In this document: positions 7,601-19,600 of the stretch, piece after piece
How the letters are laid out: each line of letters opens with the position of its first letter
Numbering within the stretch: the first letter of the stretch is position 1
The notes under the pieces: model-generated
What the model saw: the letters and a program-made list of their open reading frames with translations, nothing else
Databases searched by the model: none
Told to the model about the DNA's origin: nothing
Translations under genes and position numbers: made by a program
Origin: an uncultured Planctomycetaceae bacterium
Lineage (GTDB): Bacteria > Planctomycetota > Planctomycetia > Pirellulales > Pirellulaceae
NCBI GenBank assembly: GCA_903927685.1
Contig: CAIYOB010000116.1
Span: forward strand, 1-20,332
Direction of reading: 5' to 3'
DNA: 20,332 nucleotides

Positions 7601-10600
7601 CCGGACGGCTCGACTCTGGAGATTCCCCGCGGCGTGACCATGATGGTCGACGCCAGCGCCGTGTTCCAGATGCGGCGGGCGCGGATCGGCGTGGGCAGCA
7701 GTGCCGCGGGCGTCGACCGCAGCGGGGGCGCGCTGCAAGTGCTTGGCGCTCCCCTCCTGCTGACGGACAGCAACGGGAACGGCAGTCTTGACATCGGCGA
7801 CACGGCCGTGCAGAACGCCAACGGAACCCGAGCCGCCGGCAGCGTGTACTTCACCTCGTACAACGATCAGACGGTCGGCCTGGACACCAACCCGTTCGTG
7901 ACGACGCCGGCCAACGGGGATTGGGGCGGACTCGAGTTCCGCAGCGACATCGACCGTACGCAGGGCTATTTCCAGTGGTCCGACGAAGGCATCTTCCTGA
8001 ACTACGTCAACCACGCGGACGTCCGCTACGGCGGTGGCAGCGTGCTGATCAACTCGGTATCGCGGACCGTCAATCCGATCCATATCACCGACGCCCGGCC
8101 GACGGTGACGTACAACACGATCTCGCGGAGTGCGGACGCCTCGATGTCCGCCAGCCCGGACAGCTTTGAAGAGACGAATTTCCATGCGCCCCGTTATCAG
8201 CGGCTCGCCTTCACGTCGGATTATGCGCGGATCGGCCCGGAGATCCATCACAACCAGCTGGTCAACAACTCGGTCAACGGTCTGTTCGTGCGCGTCAGCA
8301 CGGAGGCGGGCAGCAGCGCTCAAAAGCTGAACGTCTCCGGCCGCTGGAACGACACGGACATCGTGCACGTGATGAGTGAAAACCTGGCGATCGCGGCGCA
8401 GCCCGGCGGCGTCTTTGATCGCAGCACGGCCCCGCCGGTCGCCCTGGTGATCCAGACCGCCGTCAACGACGGCACCACGACCGGCGGTTCGCTGGGCAGC
8501 ACGGGCGTCGACACCAAGTACACCTACAAGCTGACCTACGTCGACCGCTTTGGCTACGAAAGCCCGGCCTCGGTCGGGATGACGAAGACGATCACCGCTG
8601 CCAACGTGTCGGGCAAGTTGCGGTCGGTGAGATTCACCCAGTTGCCGGTGGCGGCCGATACGTACGTGGCGCGGCGACTGTACCGCAGCGTCAATGACGG
8701 GCCGTTTGTGCTGGTGACTCAGTTGAACCGGCAGGACACCGTGTTCGTGGACAGCGGCAAGGCCCGCGGCGGCGTGCTGGACGTGCCGCCCAGCGGCGCC
8801 GTCACGCTGGCGCCGCAGTTGGGCGGCGAATTGACGCCGGGCGATTACCGCTATCGCGTGACGTATGTCGACGCCTTGGGCAAGGAGTCTCGGCCCTCCG
8901 ACGCCACCGTCAAGGTGACGCTGGACGGCAATCCAACAGCGCTCGGTCTGCCCGGACGGGGGACGGTGCTCTTGGAAAACTTGCCCGCGCCTCCGGCCAC
9001 CAGCAACTATGTCGGCCGGCGGATCTACCGCAGCAGCGACACGGGGGCCGCGCCGTACCAGTTGGTCGCCGAGATCGACGCGACGTCCACGTCGTTCGTG
9101 GATGACGGTACGGCGGAGCCCGGAGCGGTCCTGGACGATTCCATTCCGCTGGGGCGTCCCGACGGCCGTCTGGAGGTTGACCCGTCGGTGGTGGTCAAGC
9201 TGGATGGCGCGCGAATCGAGTTGGAGCTGGGGGCCCAGCTGATCGCCGAAGGCGACGATGGGCGGGAGATCATCTTCACGTCGATCGCCGACGACCGCTA
9301 CGGAGCCGGCGGCACCTTTGACACGGGCAACGACGGGGCGGTGATCGCCGGCTCGTCGAACGATCCGCAAGCCGGCGACTGGGGCGGCATTTACGGCGGG
9401 CACCTGTCGAGCCTGAATGTGGATCACGCCGTGTTCGCCTACGGCGGTGGCGTGACGCGCGTCGAAGGCACCTTCACGGCCTTCAACGTCGTCGAGATCA
9501 TGGACAACGCCGAAGCTCGGATCGCCGACTCGGTGTTCGAATTCAACTCCCGCGGGCAGGGCGGACAGGGCGAGACCGACCGGTTCGGCCGCGGCTTCAA
9601 CGAGCCCGGTGTGATCTTCGTCCGGCAGGCCCAACCGGTGATCTACAACAACATCTTCCGGAACAACCCGGATGACGATCCGACGACGAGCCAGCCCAAT
9701 CCCAATCTGGCCACGCCGGCCATCAACATCAACGTCAATGCCTTGAACTACGTGTACAAGCGGGACACGGGCCGCACGACGGGCCTCCTGGACCGGGTCG
9801 AGGGCTACCGCGACAACCAGGGTCCGTTGATCCTGGACAACCAGCTGGACGACAACGAGATCAACGGGATGATCGTGCGCGGGCAGACGCTGACGACGCA
9901 GAGCGTCTGGGACGACGCGGATATCGTGCACGTCCTGTTCGACACCGTGTACGTGTCCGACTTCCACAGCTTCGGCGGGCTGATGCTGGCCAGCAGCCCG
10001 ACGGAGAGCCTGGTGGTCAAGTTGCTGGGCACCGGGGCCGGTTTCGTCGCCAACGGCATCCCGCACGAGATCGACGACCGGATCGGCGGCATCATCCAGG
10101 TGCTCGGCCAACCGGGGTCGCCGGTGGTCTTGACCTCGTTCCGCGACGACCGCCACGCGGCGGGCACGCGGCCGGACGGCAACCCCCAGGGCGACACGAA
10201 CAACGACGGCAGCCAGAGCACGGCGCGGCCGGGCGACTGGAACAGCATCCTGTTGGACAAGTACAGCCACGACCGCAACGTCGAGACGCTGGACGAAGAC
10301 GAAGCCCGCGACGTGAACTCGCCGGGTCCGAACGGTTCGCCCGATTCGGCCCAAGTACTGGGAGCCTTGGCGCCCAGCGAGTATGCCGGAGACGAGAACC
10401 GGCGGCTCGGCTTCACCGTGCAGGGCTTCCTGGCGGACGCCAAGGACCTGGACGTCTACAGCTTCAAGGGCATTCCCGGCACCGAAGTCTGGATCGACCT
10501 CGACCGGACCACGATGGCCTTTGATCCGATCATCGAGCTGTTGGACAGCAACGGGCAGGTCGTGGCCCGCTCGCTCAGCTCCTTGTACGAGCAATTGAAC

Positions 10601-13600
10601 CCGAACAATTATCTCGAGCCGCTGCAGCGGGACGAAGAGAACCTGACGCCGGAAGAACTGGCCGATCCGACCCTGCTGGACGGCGAAGGCCGGTTGATGC
10701 GGAAGACGCCGCAGATGCCGGTGACCGATTTCTACACCGCCAATCCGCGGGACCCCGGCTTGCGCGTGCTGCTGCCCGGCGTCGCCAATCCGGAAGACCC
10801 CGAGCGACCGCTGACGTACCACGTGCGGATCCGCAGCAACAGCCCGAATCTCGATGATCTGGCGGGCGGCCTGACCTCGGGCGCTTACCAGCTGCAGATC
10901 CGGCTCCGCGAACTGGACGAGCTTGGCGGCTCGACGGTCCGTTATGCCACCATCGCCTATGCCACCAACGGCGTCGAACTGCGCGGCTTGCCGGCGCATT
11001 CACCGCTGTCGGGCGAAGCCACCGAGGATAGCTCACAGAACGAGACATCCGCCAACGCCCAACGGCTGGGCAATCTGGTCAGCGCGGACCGGAACACCAT
11101 CTCCGTGGGCGGCACGTTGAACTACCTGGAAGACGGCAATCCGAACACTCCGGACGTGGATTTCTACGAGTTCGACATCGCCTTCCTTGACCCCGACATC
11201 ATCGCGCAATACCCGTCCCCGACTTATCCAACGGTCTTTGACCTGGACTATGCCAACGGTTTGACCGACCGGCCCAACGCGTCGATGCAGGTCTACCGGC
11301 TGTACGATATGAATGGGACTCCGGAGGATCGCACGGACGACATTTACCGGCTGGTCTACACGGCGCGGGACGGCAACGTCGCCGAGGATCTCTCGGCCAC
11401 GCCTGGGGCGTCGGATGTGCAGGACCTGTTGCGGGGCAGCATCGGCGGCAGCGATCCGTTCCTGGGCGTGGTGGATCTGGCGATCGTGCAGCCCAATGGC
11501 GAACCGTTCAAGCCGTATCCGTATGCGACCTTCCGCGTGGCCGTCTCGCCCGACGTCTGGATGCCGGACGAAATGGACCAGTTCACCTCGGCGGTCGCCG
11601 CCAATCCCGATCTTCGCTTGGAGCCGATCGAAACCGTCCGCCGGATTGCGGAGGATCACATCGAGGTCGGCAACACCTCGACGAACGATGCGCCCCAGAT
11701 TCCCGTGCTATGGGACAACACGTCGGAAGTGCCGTACCACTTGGGCGATGTCGTGCTGTATTTGACGCGCGATCGCGGCTTGCCCGGCGACGTGACGTCG
11801 ACGACCGTGCTGACCGTGGATCCCTTTACCGGGACGCAGGAGACGGTCATGACGGCCTTCGGCGACGAGACGGCCGACGTCGCGATGCATCCCAACGGCT
11901 GGTTGTACTCGTATCGGCTGTCCCAAAACGAACCAGCCCCGTGCTATCCGCGCGATGAAGCCTCGGGCAACTACCTGGCGATCAGTCCCCGCGACGGTTC
12001 CGCCGCCCGGGTCCAGGACGACGGCATCGAGACGTACGTCGAGGATGCGTTGAACCCCGGCGAGTCGATTCTGAGCCATTACTGCCAGCCGCTGGACACG
12101 GAAGTGGGCGACGGCATCGAGTTCAATGCGATCACGATCGTCAGCAATCAGGACGGCCTGGCGGTCGGCGACCGCGGCTGGTCGGATTTCGCGAACCTGC
12201 TGCCCGGCGTCGAGATCATCGAGAACATCCTGTACCGCTTCGTGGCGGACCCGCTGGACCCGGCCCTGGGCGAAGCGGTCAGCACGCCGCAGAGCAACAA
12301 AGTGGATTCGGCGACCACGGCGATCTTCACGGGCGCCGGGACGCAGGTCCAGGAGCGTGGCGAGGTGCTGACTGCGCCGCGTCTGGAACTGACGTATGCC
12401 TCCGGCGGCCTGCTGACCGCTCCGGCGCCGCCGCCGACCCGGCCGGCACAGCAGAACATCCAGGACGGCCAGTACTTCACGGTCGTTGACGGAGCCGACC
12501 AGACGACGTTCGAGTTCGACACCGGTCCGGAAGTGACCCAGGCGATCAATGTGGCCGGCGACGTCTCGATCCGGGACGGCAATTTCTTCCAACTGGACGA
12601 CGACATTTTCCAGATGGATGTCGGCTCGGTCATCGAGGTCACCGGCAGCGGCACGACGGTCGACGGGGCCGTCGTGACGGTCAACGACGGCGTGGCCAGC
12701 GCCAGTTTCGAGTTCCAGTTGGCCCAGCAGAACCCGCCGCCACGGACCGACCCCAACGCGACGCTGATCGTGGTTGGGCCGGGCACGACCGCGCTGCAGA
12801 TCGCCAGCGATCTGGCGACCGAGATCAATGCCAGCGGGTTGAACATTATCGCGCACGCCCCCGGCAGCCGGGTCTCGATGGAAGGCGATTTCCGAGCGTT
12901 CGTATCGCCCGGCGCCAACGGCTTGGCCATCCGCGGGACGGCCGGCGCGGCCCCCATCCTGCAAGGTGTCGACGGCTCGCAGATCGCCGATGGCGACAAC
13001 TTCTACCTCAGCATGGCCGGGGTCTTCCAGAAGTTTGAGTTCGACACTGGCTATACCCTGATCACGCCGGTGCGGTACCTGCTCGAGATGCCCACGGTCG
13101 GCGGCCGCGGGATCAGCGACGGCGAGCGGTTCACGATCGGCAACACGGCGACTGGCGTCAACTTGACGTTCGAGTTCGATCGCGACGGGCGGGTCGCGGT
13201 GCCGGCGGCGCAGGTGATCAGCTACTCGTCCTCCGACACGGCGGACCAGTTGGCGGCCAAGATCGTGGCGGTCATCGGGAACCCCGTCTTGTCGCTGAAC
13301 CTGGCCCCCACGGCCCAGCCGGGCGGCGTGGTGCACCTGGGCAGCACGCGAGTCAATTCGTTGAACGCCTCGAATGCGCCCAGCATCACCGCGCGGGGTG
13401 TCGCGGGCGGGATCACCGAAGGCGAGACGTTCCGGATCGGCGACGGCTTCCGGACGGTGGTCTTCGAGATGGACAGCGACGGTGTCGTGGCCGACCCCGC
13501 GTATGTCCCGATCGCGTTCTCGCAAGCTGCGACCCACGACGAGATCGGCGCCAATATTGCGGCGGCCATCGGCGCTCAACCGTTAGGCTTGACGCCGACG

Positions 13601-16600
13601 TACCTGGGCGAGGGCCTGGTCCACTTGGGCGGCGATGACGGGATTCCCGCGGGCAGCCGGAACCACGTCCTGGACACCTCGACGGCGGCCAATATCTCGG
13701 ACGAGGGCCGTCCGGGCGTCAGCGACGCGACCGCCGTGCCCGTCGATTCCATCATTCCCGGCCCGGCGTTCACCGAGGCGCAGGTCATCAATCGGATCGA
13801 CGTGGCGATTCAAACGGCGACGGCCAACAAGCAGGTCGTGCAGGCCTTTGCGGGCAACTTCCTGGGTGACGGGCGGACGTTCTCCATCGTCAATCATGGC
13901 CGGCGGTACACCTTCGAGTACAACGACGTCCGGTTTGGGCCGGCAGGTGTGACGCCGGGGAATTTCCGCATCGATTTCGACCCCGGGGACGCCAACGCGA
14001 ATCCGGCCATCGCCCCGACCACCGCGGCGACGATGGCGACGCGGATTGCGGCCGCCATCCAGTCCGCCATCTCGACCGCCACGGTCACCCTCGGCATTCG
14101 CGACCGCGTGGTCGTCGAAGAGTACGGGATCAACTTCACGACCCAGCCGGTCAACGACCGGATCGTCGTCAACGGCGACCGGATCCAGTTCACGCCGGGC
14201 ACCTCCGCGATTCGGGATATCACCAGTTATGGGCTCGGCTTCACGCTGATCACCGGCGTCGAGGAGTCGTACGACATCTACAATCCGGATGCGCGTCTGA
14301 CGCCGTTCCTGCCGTCGGACTACACGGTTCAGCCGGCGGCTCCGCCGCCTCCGGGCCGCAACATGACCGACCACATCATCGCCACGCGGGTCGCCGCCGT
14401 GGTGGGGCCCGTGATCGACGTCGACACGACGGACGGGACCTGGGGAGCCGGCGGCTTCCTGAACCGCATCAACTTCCCGGACGCCGTCGACGCTGACTTC
14501 TCCGGGATGAACACGCCGGGCATGCCGCAGGTCTGGCGGCCCGTCGCGACCAGTGCTTCGGGGGTTTCGTCGGGCAACGTGCGGATTCCCGTCCTGGCGG
14601 ACGATTGGCCCGAAGATCATCAGGTCGACCGCGACGTCAACGGCAACGCCGACGGGGCTCCCATCCTCGGGCTCGCCAACCGGGTGGCCAGCGTCGTCAA
14701 CGAGGCCTTGAACCCGGCCAGCGATCCGACCGGCATTCTGGCCGCGGCGCGGGGGCGGTTCGTTCGCCTGAATCGCGGCAGCATCATCAACAATTCGTCG
14801 ATCATCGCCAAGGGCGAAGGGCCGGGCGGCAAGGTTACCGGCATGGCGACCCTGAACGGCCGGGTGTACGCGGTCAGCGATCAAGGTGGCTTGTACCGAA
14901 TCGACGATCCGTTCAACACGGCGGGCAACGACGACGACGTGCGGACGACCTATATCCGCACCTCGCGCGAGGACCTGCTGGGGATCGACTTCTCCGGCTT
15001 GACCGCGGGTCCCTCGACGGTGGAGAACGGGGCCTACCGCAACATGCTGTTCGCCACCGACTCGGCGGGCACCCTGTACGCGTTCAACACGGCCGGCGAG
15101 GCGCAGCCTATCTTCGTCAATGGGGCGACCAGCGTCAGCACGGGAACGCATGGCACCGAGATCCGCGGACTGGCGTTCTCGACCTTGGACGAGAACCTGT
15201 TCCAGGAGACGCCGTCGCCGAATACCATCCTGAATACGGCGTCCGGCACGCTGTCGGTTAACCGGCAGTATCCCGACGAGATGGACTTCCGCTTGGGGCT
15301 GTACACCCAGCCGTTCCCGCCGTCGGTCTCGCCGCCGGGCACGCCCGATATCGACGTCTACTATCGGGTGAACGATTCCGGCCATGAAGGCTCGCAGAGC
15401 ATCCACTTTGGCCAAGGCTATGCGTACGACCTGTATGGGAATCCGCTGGGGCCGCGGAGTTACGATTTCCCTGGCGGGTCGCACGGCTCGATCGTGAGCA
15501 ACGAGTTCAGTCTCGAAGGCTACGCGGCGGCGGACAAGCCCGCGTTGTACTTCAGCTACTTCCTGGACACCGAAAACGACAGCAGCAATCCGACCTCGGC
15601 CTCGGGGCGGATGATGCGCGACGCGGTCCGCGTGTACATCTCCGACAACAACGGCGACTGGCAGGAACTGGCGACGAACAACTCGTATCGCGGCACCGGG
15701 TTCGTGGACGACGAGTTGCAGGACTTTGACGCGGCCTACCGCGCGGCGACTTCGCCGGACGACCCCAACCAATATTTCGACGTCCAGGAACTGTACGATG
15801 TCGACGATTGGCGCCAGGTCCGCATTCCGCTGGATCAGTACACCGGGCGGACCAGTCTTCGGCTGCGGGTGGACTTCAGCTCGGCCGGCGACCTGAACGT
15901 CAGCAACGCGGCGACGGGCGAGGAGATCCGCGCCGTGGGCGGGATTTACATCCAGGACGGCGACACCGCTCAGATCGGGACCCACGTCCTCGAGTTCGAC
16001 AGCGGCGTCACCATCGTGGCTCCGACCGGCGCAGCGATCCCGGTGAACGAGGAGATGACGCTGACGGACGAGTTGGATAATACGGCCGTCTTGCGTTTCG
16101 TGCGCAGCACGCTCACCTCGTCGGATATGGTGGTCACCGACGGTTCGGAATTGTTCGACGGGGACATCTTCTACCTGAACGACGGCACGGGCCAGCGGGC
16201 TTTCGAGTTCGACACCGGCTTCATCCTGGCCGTGCCGCAGACCGGCAGCGCCGGAATCAACGACCAGGAGATCCTGCTGGTCGATCTGGACGGCGCCGGC
16301 GTCAACCTGCCGATCGCGTTGGAGTTCGACAAGGACGGGAACCTGATCGACGTGGACGGCATTCCGGGCCCTGACAACGGCACGAACATCATCAATATCG
16401 CCGACAATCTCACGATTCTGGTCCCGACGACGGGCGCGCAGATTGCGGACGGCGACATGATGAGCTTGTCCAACGGCGTGACCACGTACACGTTCGAATT
16501 CGACAAGGACGGCGCGCTGATCAACCCGTTCAACCTGCGGATCAACGCGGCGAACAACCGCGTGCTGTACCTGCCGGCGGCCGGCGGCGGCGTGGGCGGG

Positions 16601-19600
16601 GTTCAGGACGGCGACACCTTCCGGATCGATCCGGACGGGTTGGGGGCGATTGCTCCCGTGATCTTCGAGTTCGACAGCAACGGTGTGGTCAGTGCGTCGG
16701 ACGTGATCCAGATGGACCATTTCACCACGCAGGACGTCTTGGCCGAACGCGTCACGGCCGCCATCTTGAATCGATTCGGCGTGCTGGGCCTGAACGCCAA
16801 GAACACCGGCGGCGGGGTCGTCGTTCTGGACGGGACGACGCCCCAGACCGTGGTCAACACCACAACGGCGCCGACGGTGGCCAACGGCTTCCAGCCGCCG
16901 ACGCAGGACGAGATGGCCGAGCGGATTATCGCTGCGTTGGACGGCGCCGACGGACTGTCGAACAGCCAGGTGCTGGGCTTGACGTTGCCCAGCGTGGCGG
17001 CGGGCGACGTGGTCAATGGCGCGATCGTCCTGGGCGGCACGCAACCCGCCCACGTCTTGAACACAGGCGGGCCGTTCGGCGTGAATCAGACGCGGACGGC
17101 GAAGGACGCGGACGAAGTCGCCGAGCGGATCGCCAACGCGGTCAACGCGGCGGCGAAAGCCCAGGGCTGGACGCTGCGGGCGGCCGCCCTGGGTGACGGC
17201 TTGCTGACCGTGCTGGACGCGGCCGGCGGCACCGCGCACACGATTGACGTAACCGCGGCCCCCAGCTTGACGCTGAGCGGCACGCCGGGAGTTGATCCGC
17301 TGAACGTTGCCGTGCCGTTCTTCCCCACGGACACGGTGGACGAGATCATCAACGGCGGCCCCAACGTGGTTGTCGATCCGCCGCTGGCGGCCGGCGCCCG
17401 GCCGGGCCTGATCGCGGTGATCAACACCTCGGGCCTGAACATCCAGGCCAGCCAACTGGCCTTCCCGAACGAAGACGTCATCGCCTTGGACGGCACGCTG
17501 ATTCCGGCCAATACGGTGAGCTTTGCGCCCGGCGCGACGGCCCTGCGGCCGCAAGGCATCGTGCCGATTTACGTGGACGGCTCGCAGACCCCCAACGACG
17601 TCGCGGAACGGATCTTCCTGGCGATCGAGGACGCGGTGAACCGCGGGCAGTTGTCCGCGAACGTGATCCCGCACATGAACGCTGATTTGGGCTACGACAA
17701 TCCGGCGATCAACCCGAGCGACTACCGTACCAACCGGCTGAACGTCGAAGGGCTCAAGAGCGTCACCTTCAGTTCCGGCGCGGCCTCGCCGATCGGCGTC
17801 GAGGGCCGGCAGGGCTGGAATGACGCGACCGCGACCAACCAGGCACTGATCTCGTTCAACACGGACATGACCCGGACCGAAGTCGCCAATTCGCTGAACG
17901 CGGTGTTGGAACAGCTGGTCCAGAATCCAACCCTGGTTACCCAGAGCGGGCTCAACTACAGCGACGGCGATACGTTTGTGCTCGCAGACGGCGTGCACGC
18001 GCCGGTGATCTACGAATTCGACAGCGGCTTTGTGTTGGCCGTGCCGACGGGCGGCGGCGGGGTTGCCAACGGCGGGATCGAAGACGGCGAGTACTTTACG
18101 GTCCAGGACGCCGCCGGACTGGTTTCGGCCACGTTCGAGTTTGACAAGGACGGGGTCCTGACGCTGGCGCCGGGGACGTCGACCGCGATCCCGATCAAGG
18201 AAACCGACAGCTCGCTGAGCATCGCCCGGACCATCGTCCAGGTGCTGCAGAACCATCCGTTGCGGGCCTCGTTGAATCTGACGCCGCGGCTGTTGACCAA
18301 CAGCCGGGTCCAAGTCGGCGGCTCGCGCGGTGCGGAGCTGACCATCAGCCCGGGCAGTGCGCTGGTGATGGAAAACGCCCAGCCGGGCACGGCGCCTTCG
18401 GCGACGCTGCAGGTGCCCGCCACGCTGGCCATGCAGTTGCCGGATCCGCTGACGATCCACATTCCGCCCAGCGGGATCGTGGACGGCGAGACGTTCGTCA
18501 TTTCGGACGGTCTGACCAGTGTGACCTTCGAGTTCGAAAACCTCTCCTTCGGCAACGGCGTGGCCACGGGCCACCGGGCCGTGGCGTTCACGCCGACCGA
18601 TACGCCCGAGGACATCGGGCGGGCGTTGGTCAACGAGATCGCGGCTTCCGGGCTGTTCGTCGAACCCACGATGCTGGGCGGCACGGGCAATCTCGACCTG
18701 GGAGGCGGCGCCAACTTCGTCTTGCAGATGCCTACGGCGGCCCCGAATGGCCTGCGGCAAATGGGGACGGCCTCGATGCAGACTCCAGCAGGCGGTGGCG
18801 GCGAAGTCCGCGATGGCGATTACTTTACGGTCACGCGGGGCGGCACCACCTATCTGTTCGAGTTCGAGGACACGGTCACCGTGCCGGGCGGCAATGGAGC
18901 GCGGCGGGTCGGAGCCATTCTGATCGGCTTCGATCCAGCGGACACCCAGGCCGTGTTGACCGCCCGCATCGTCGCCAGCCTGAACGCGGCCGGGCTGACC
19001 GCCACGGGTGCGGCGGGGGGCGTGATTACGATTACCGCCGCCGGCGCCGTACTCACGCTGCCGACGACTCCCAATCACCTGTTCCAGACCGGCCCGCTGG
19101 CGCTGCAAGCCCCCACGGGCGGCGGCGCCGCCGTCCAGGACGGCGATGAGTTCACGATCAGCGACGGCAGCACAACGTTCCTGTTTGAGTTTGACGACGG
19201 CGGGAATGACCACAGCCTGGTCGGCTCGATCCTCGTTCCCTACAGCACGCTGGACACCCAGGATCAGATTGCCGATCGGATCCTGTCGCGGCTGGTGACG
19301 GTCCCCGGCTTGAACCTGAATCCGGTCAAGATGACCGGTTCGGCCCGCGTGCATCTGGGCTCGGTGGCGTACGACCTGAACGCCTTCACGCGGATCACGC
19401 TGAACACCTCGGCAACCCACCTGTCGCAAACCGGCAGCGGCGACGCCTTGCTGGACGGACAGCGGCTGTTTGTGACCGACGGGACCAAGGTGGCGACATT
19501 GGAATTGGACTTGAACGACAGCGTCCTGCCGGGCAGCGCCGCGGTCAACATCGCCGCCGGCAGCACGCCGCACCAGATCGCCAGCGAAATCATCTTCGAA

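Noticed and set aside
6674..10999. A 1,441-codon open frame on the - strand
   Set aside because: Same explanation: it ends opposite the + codon TCA at 6674 and has no recognisable protein features, while the + frame shows clear domains across the whole stretch.
11708..13579. A 623-codon open frame on the - strand
   Set aside because: It ends opposite the + codon CTA at 11708 and lies wholly within the giant gene; it is a codon-bias shadow.
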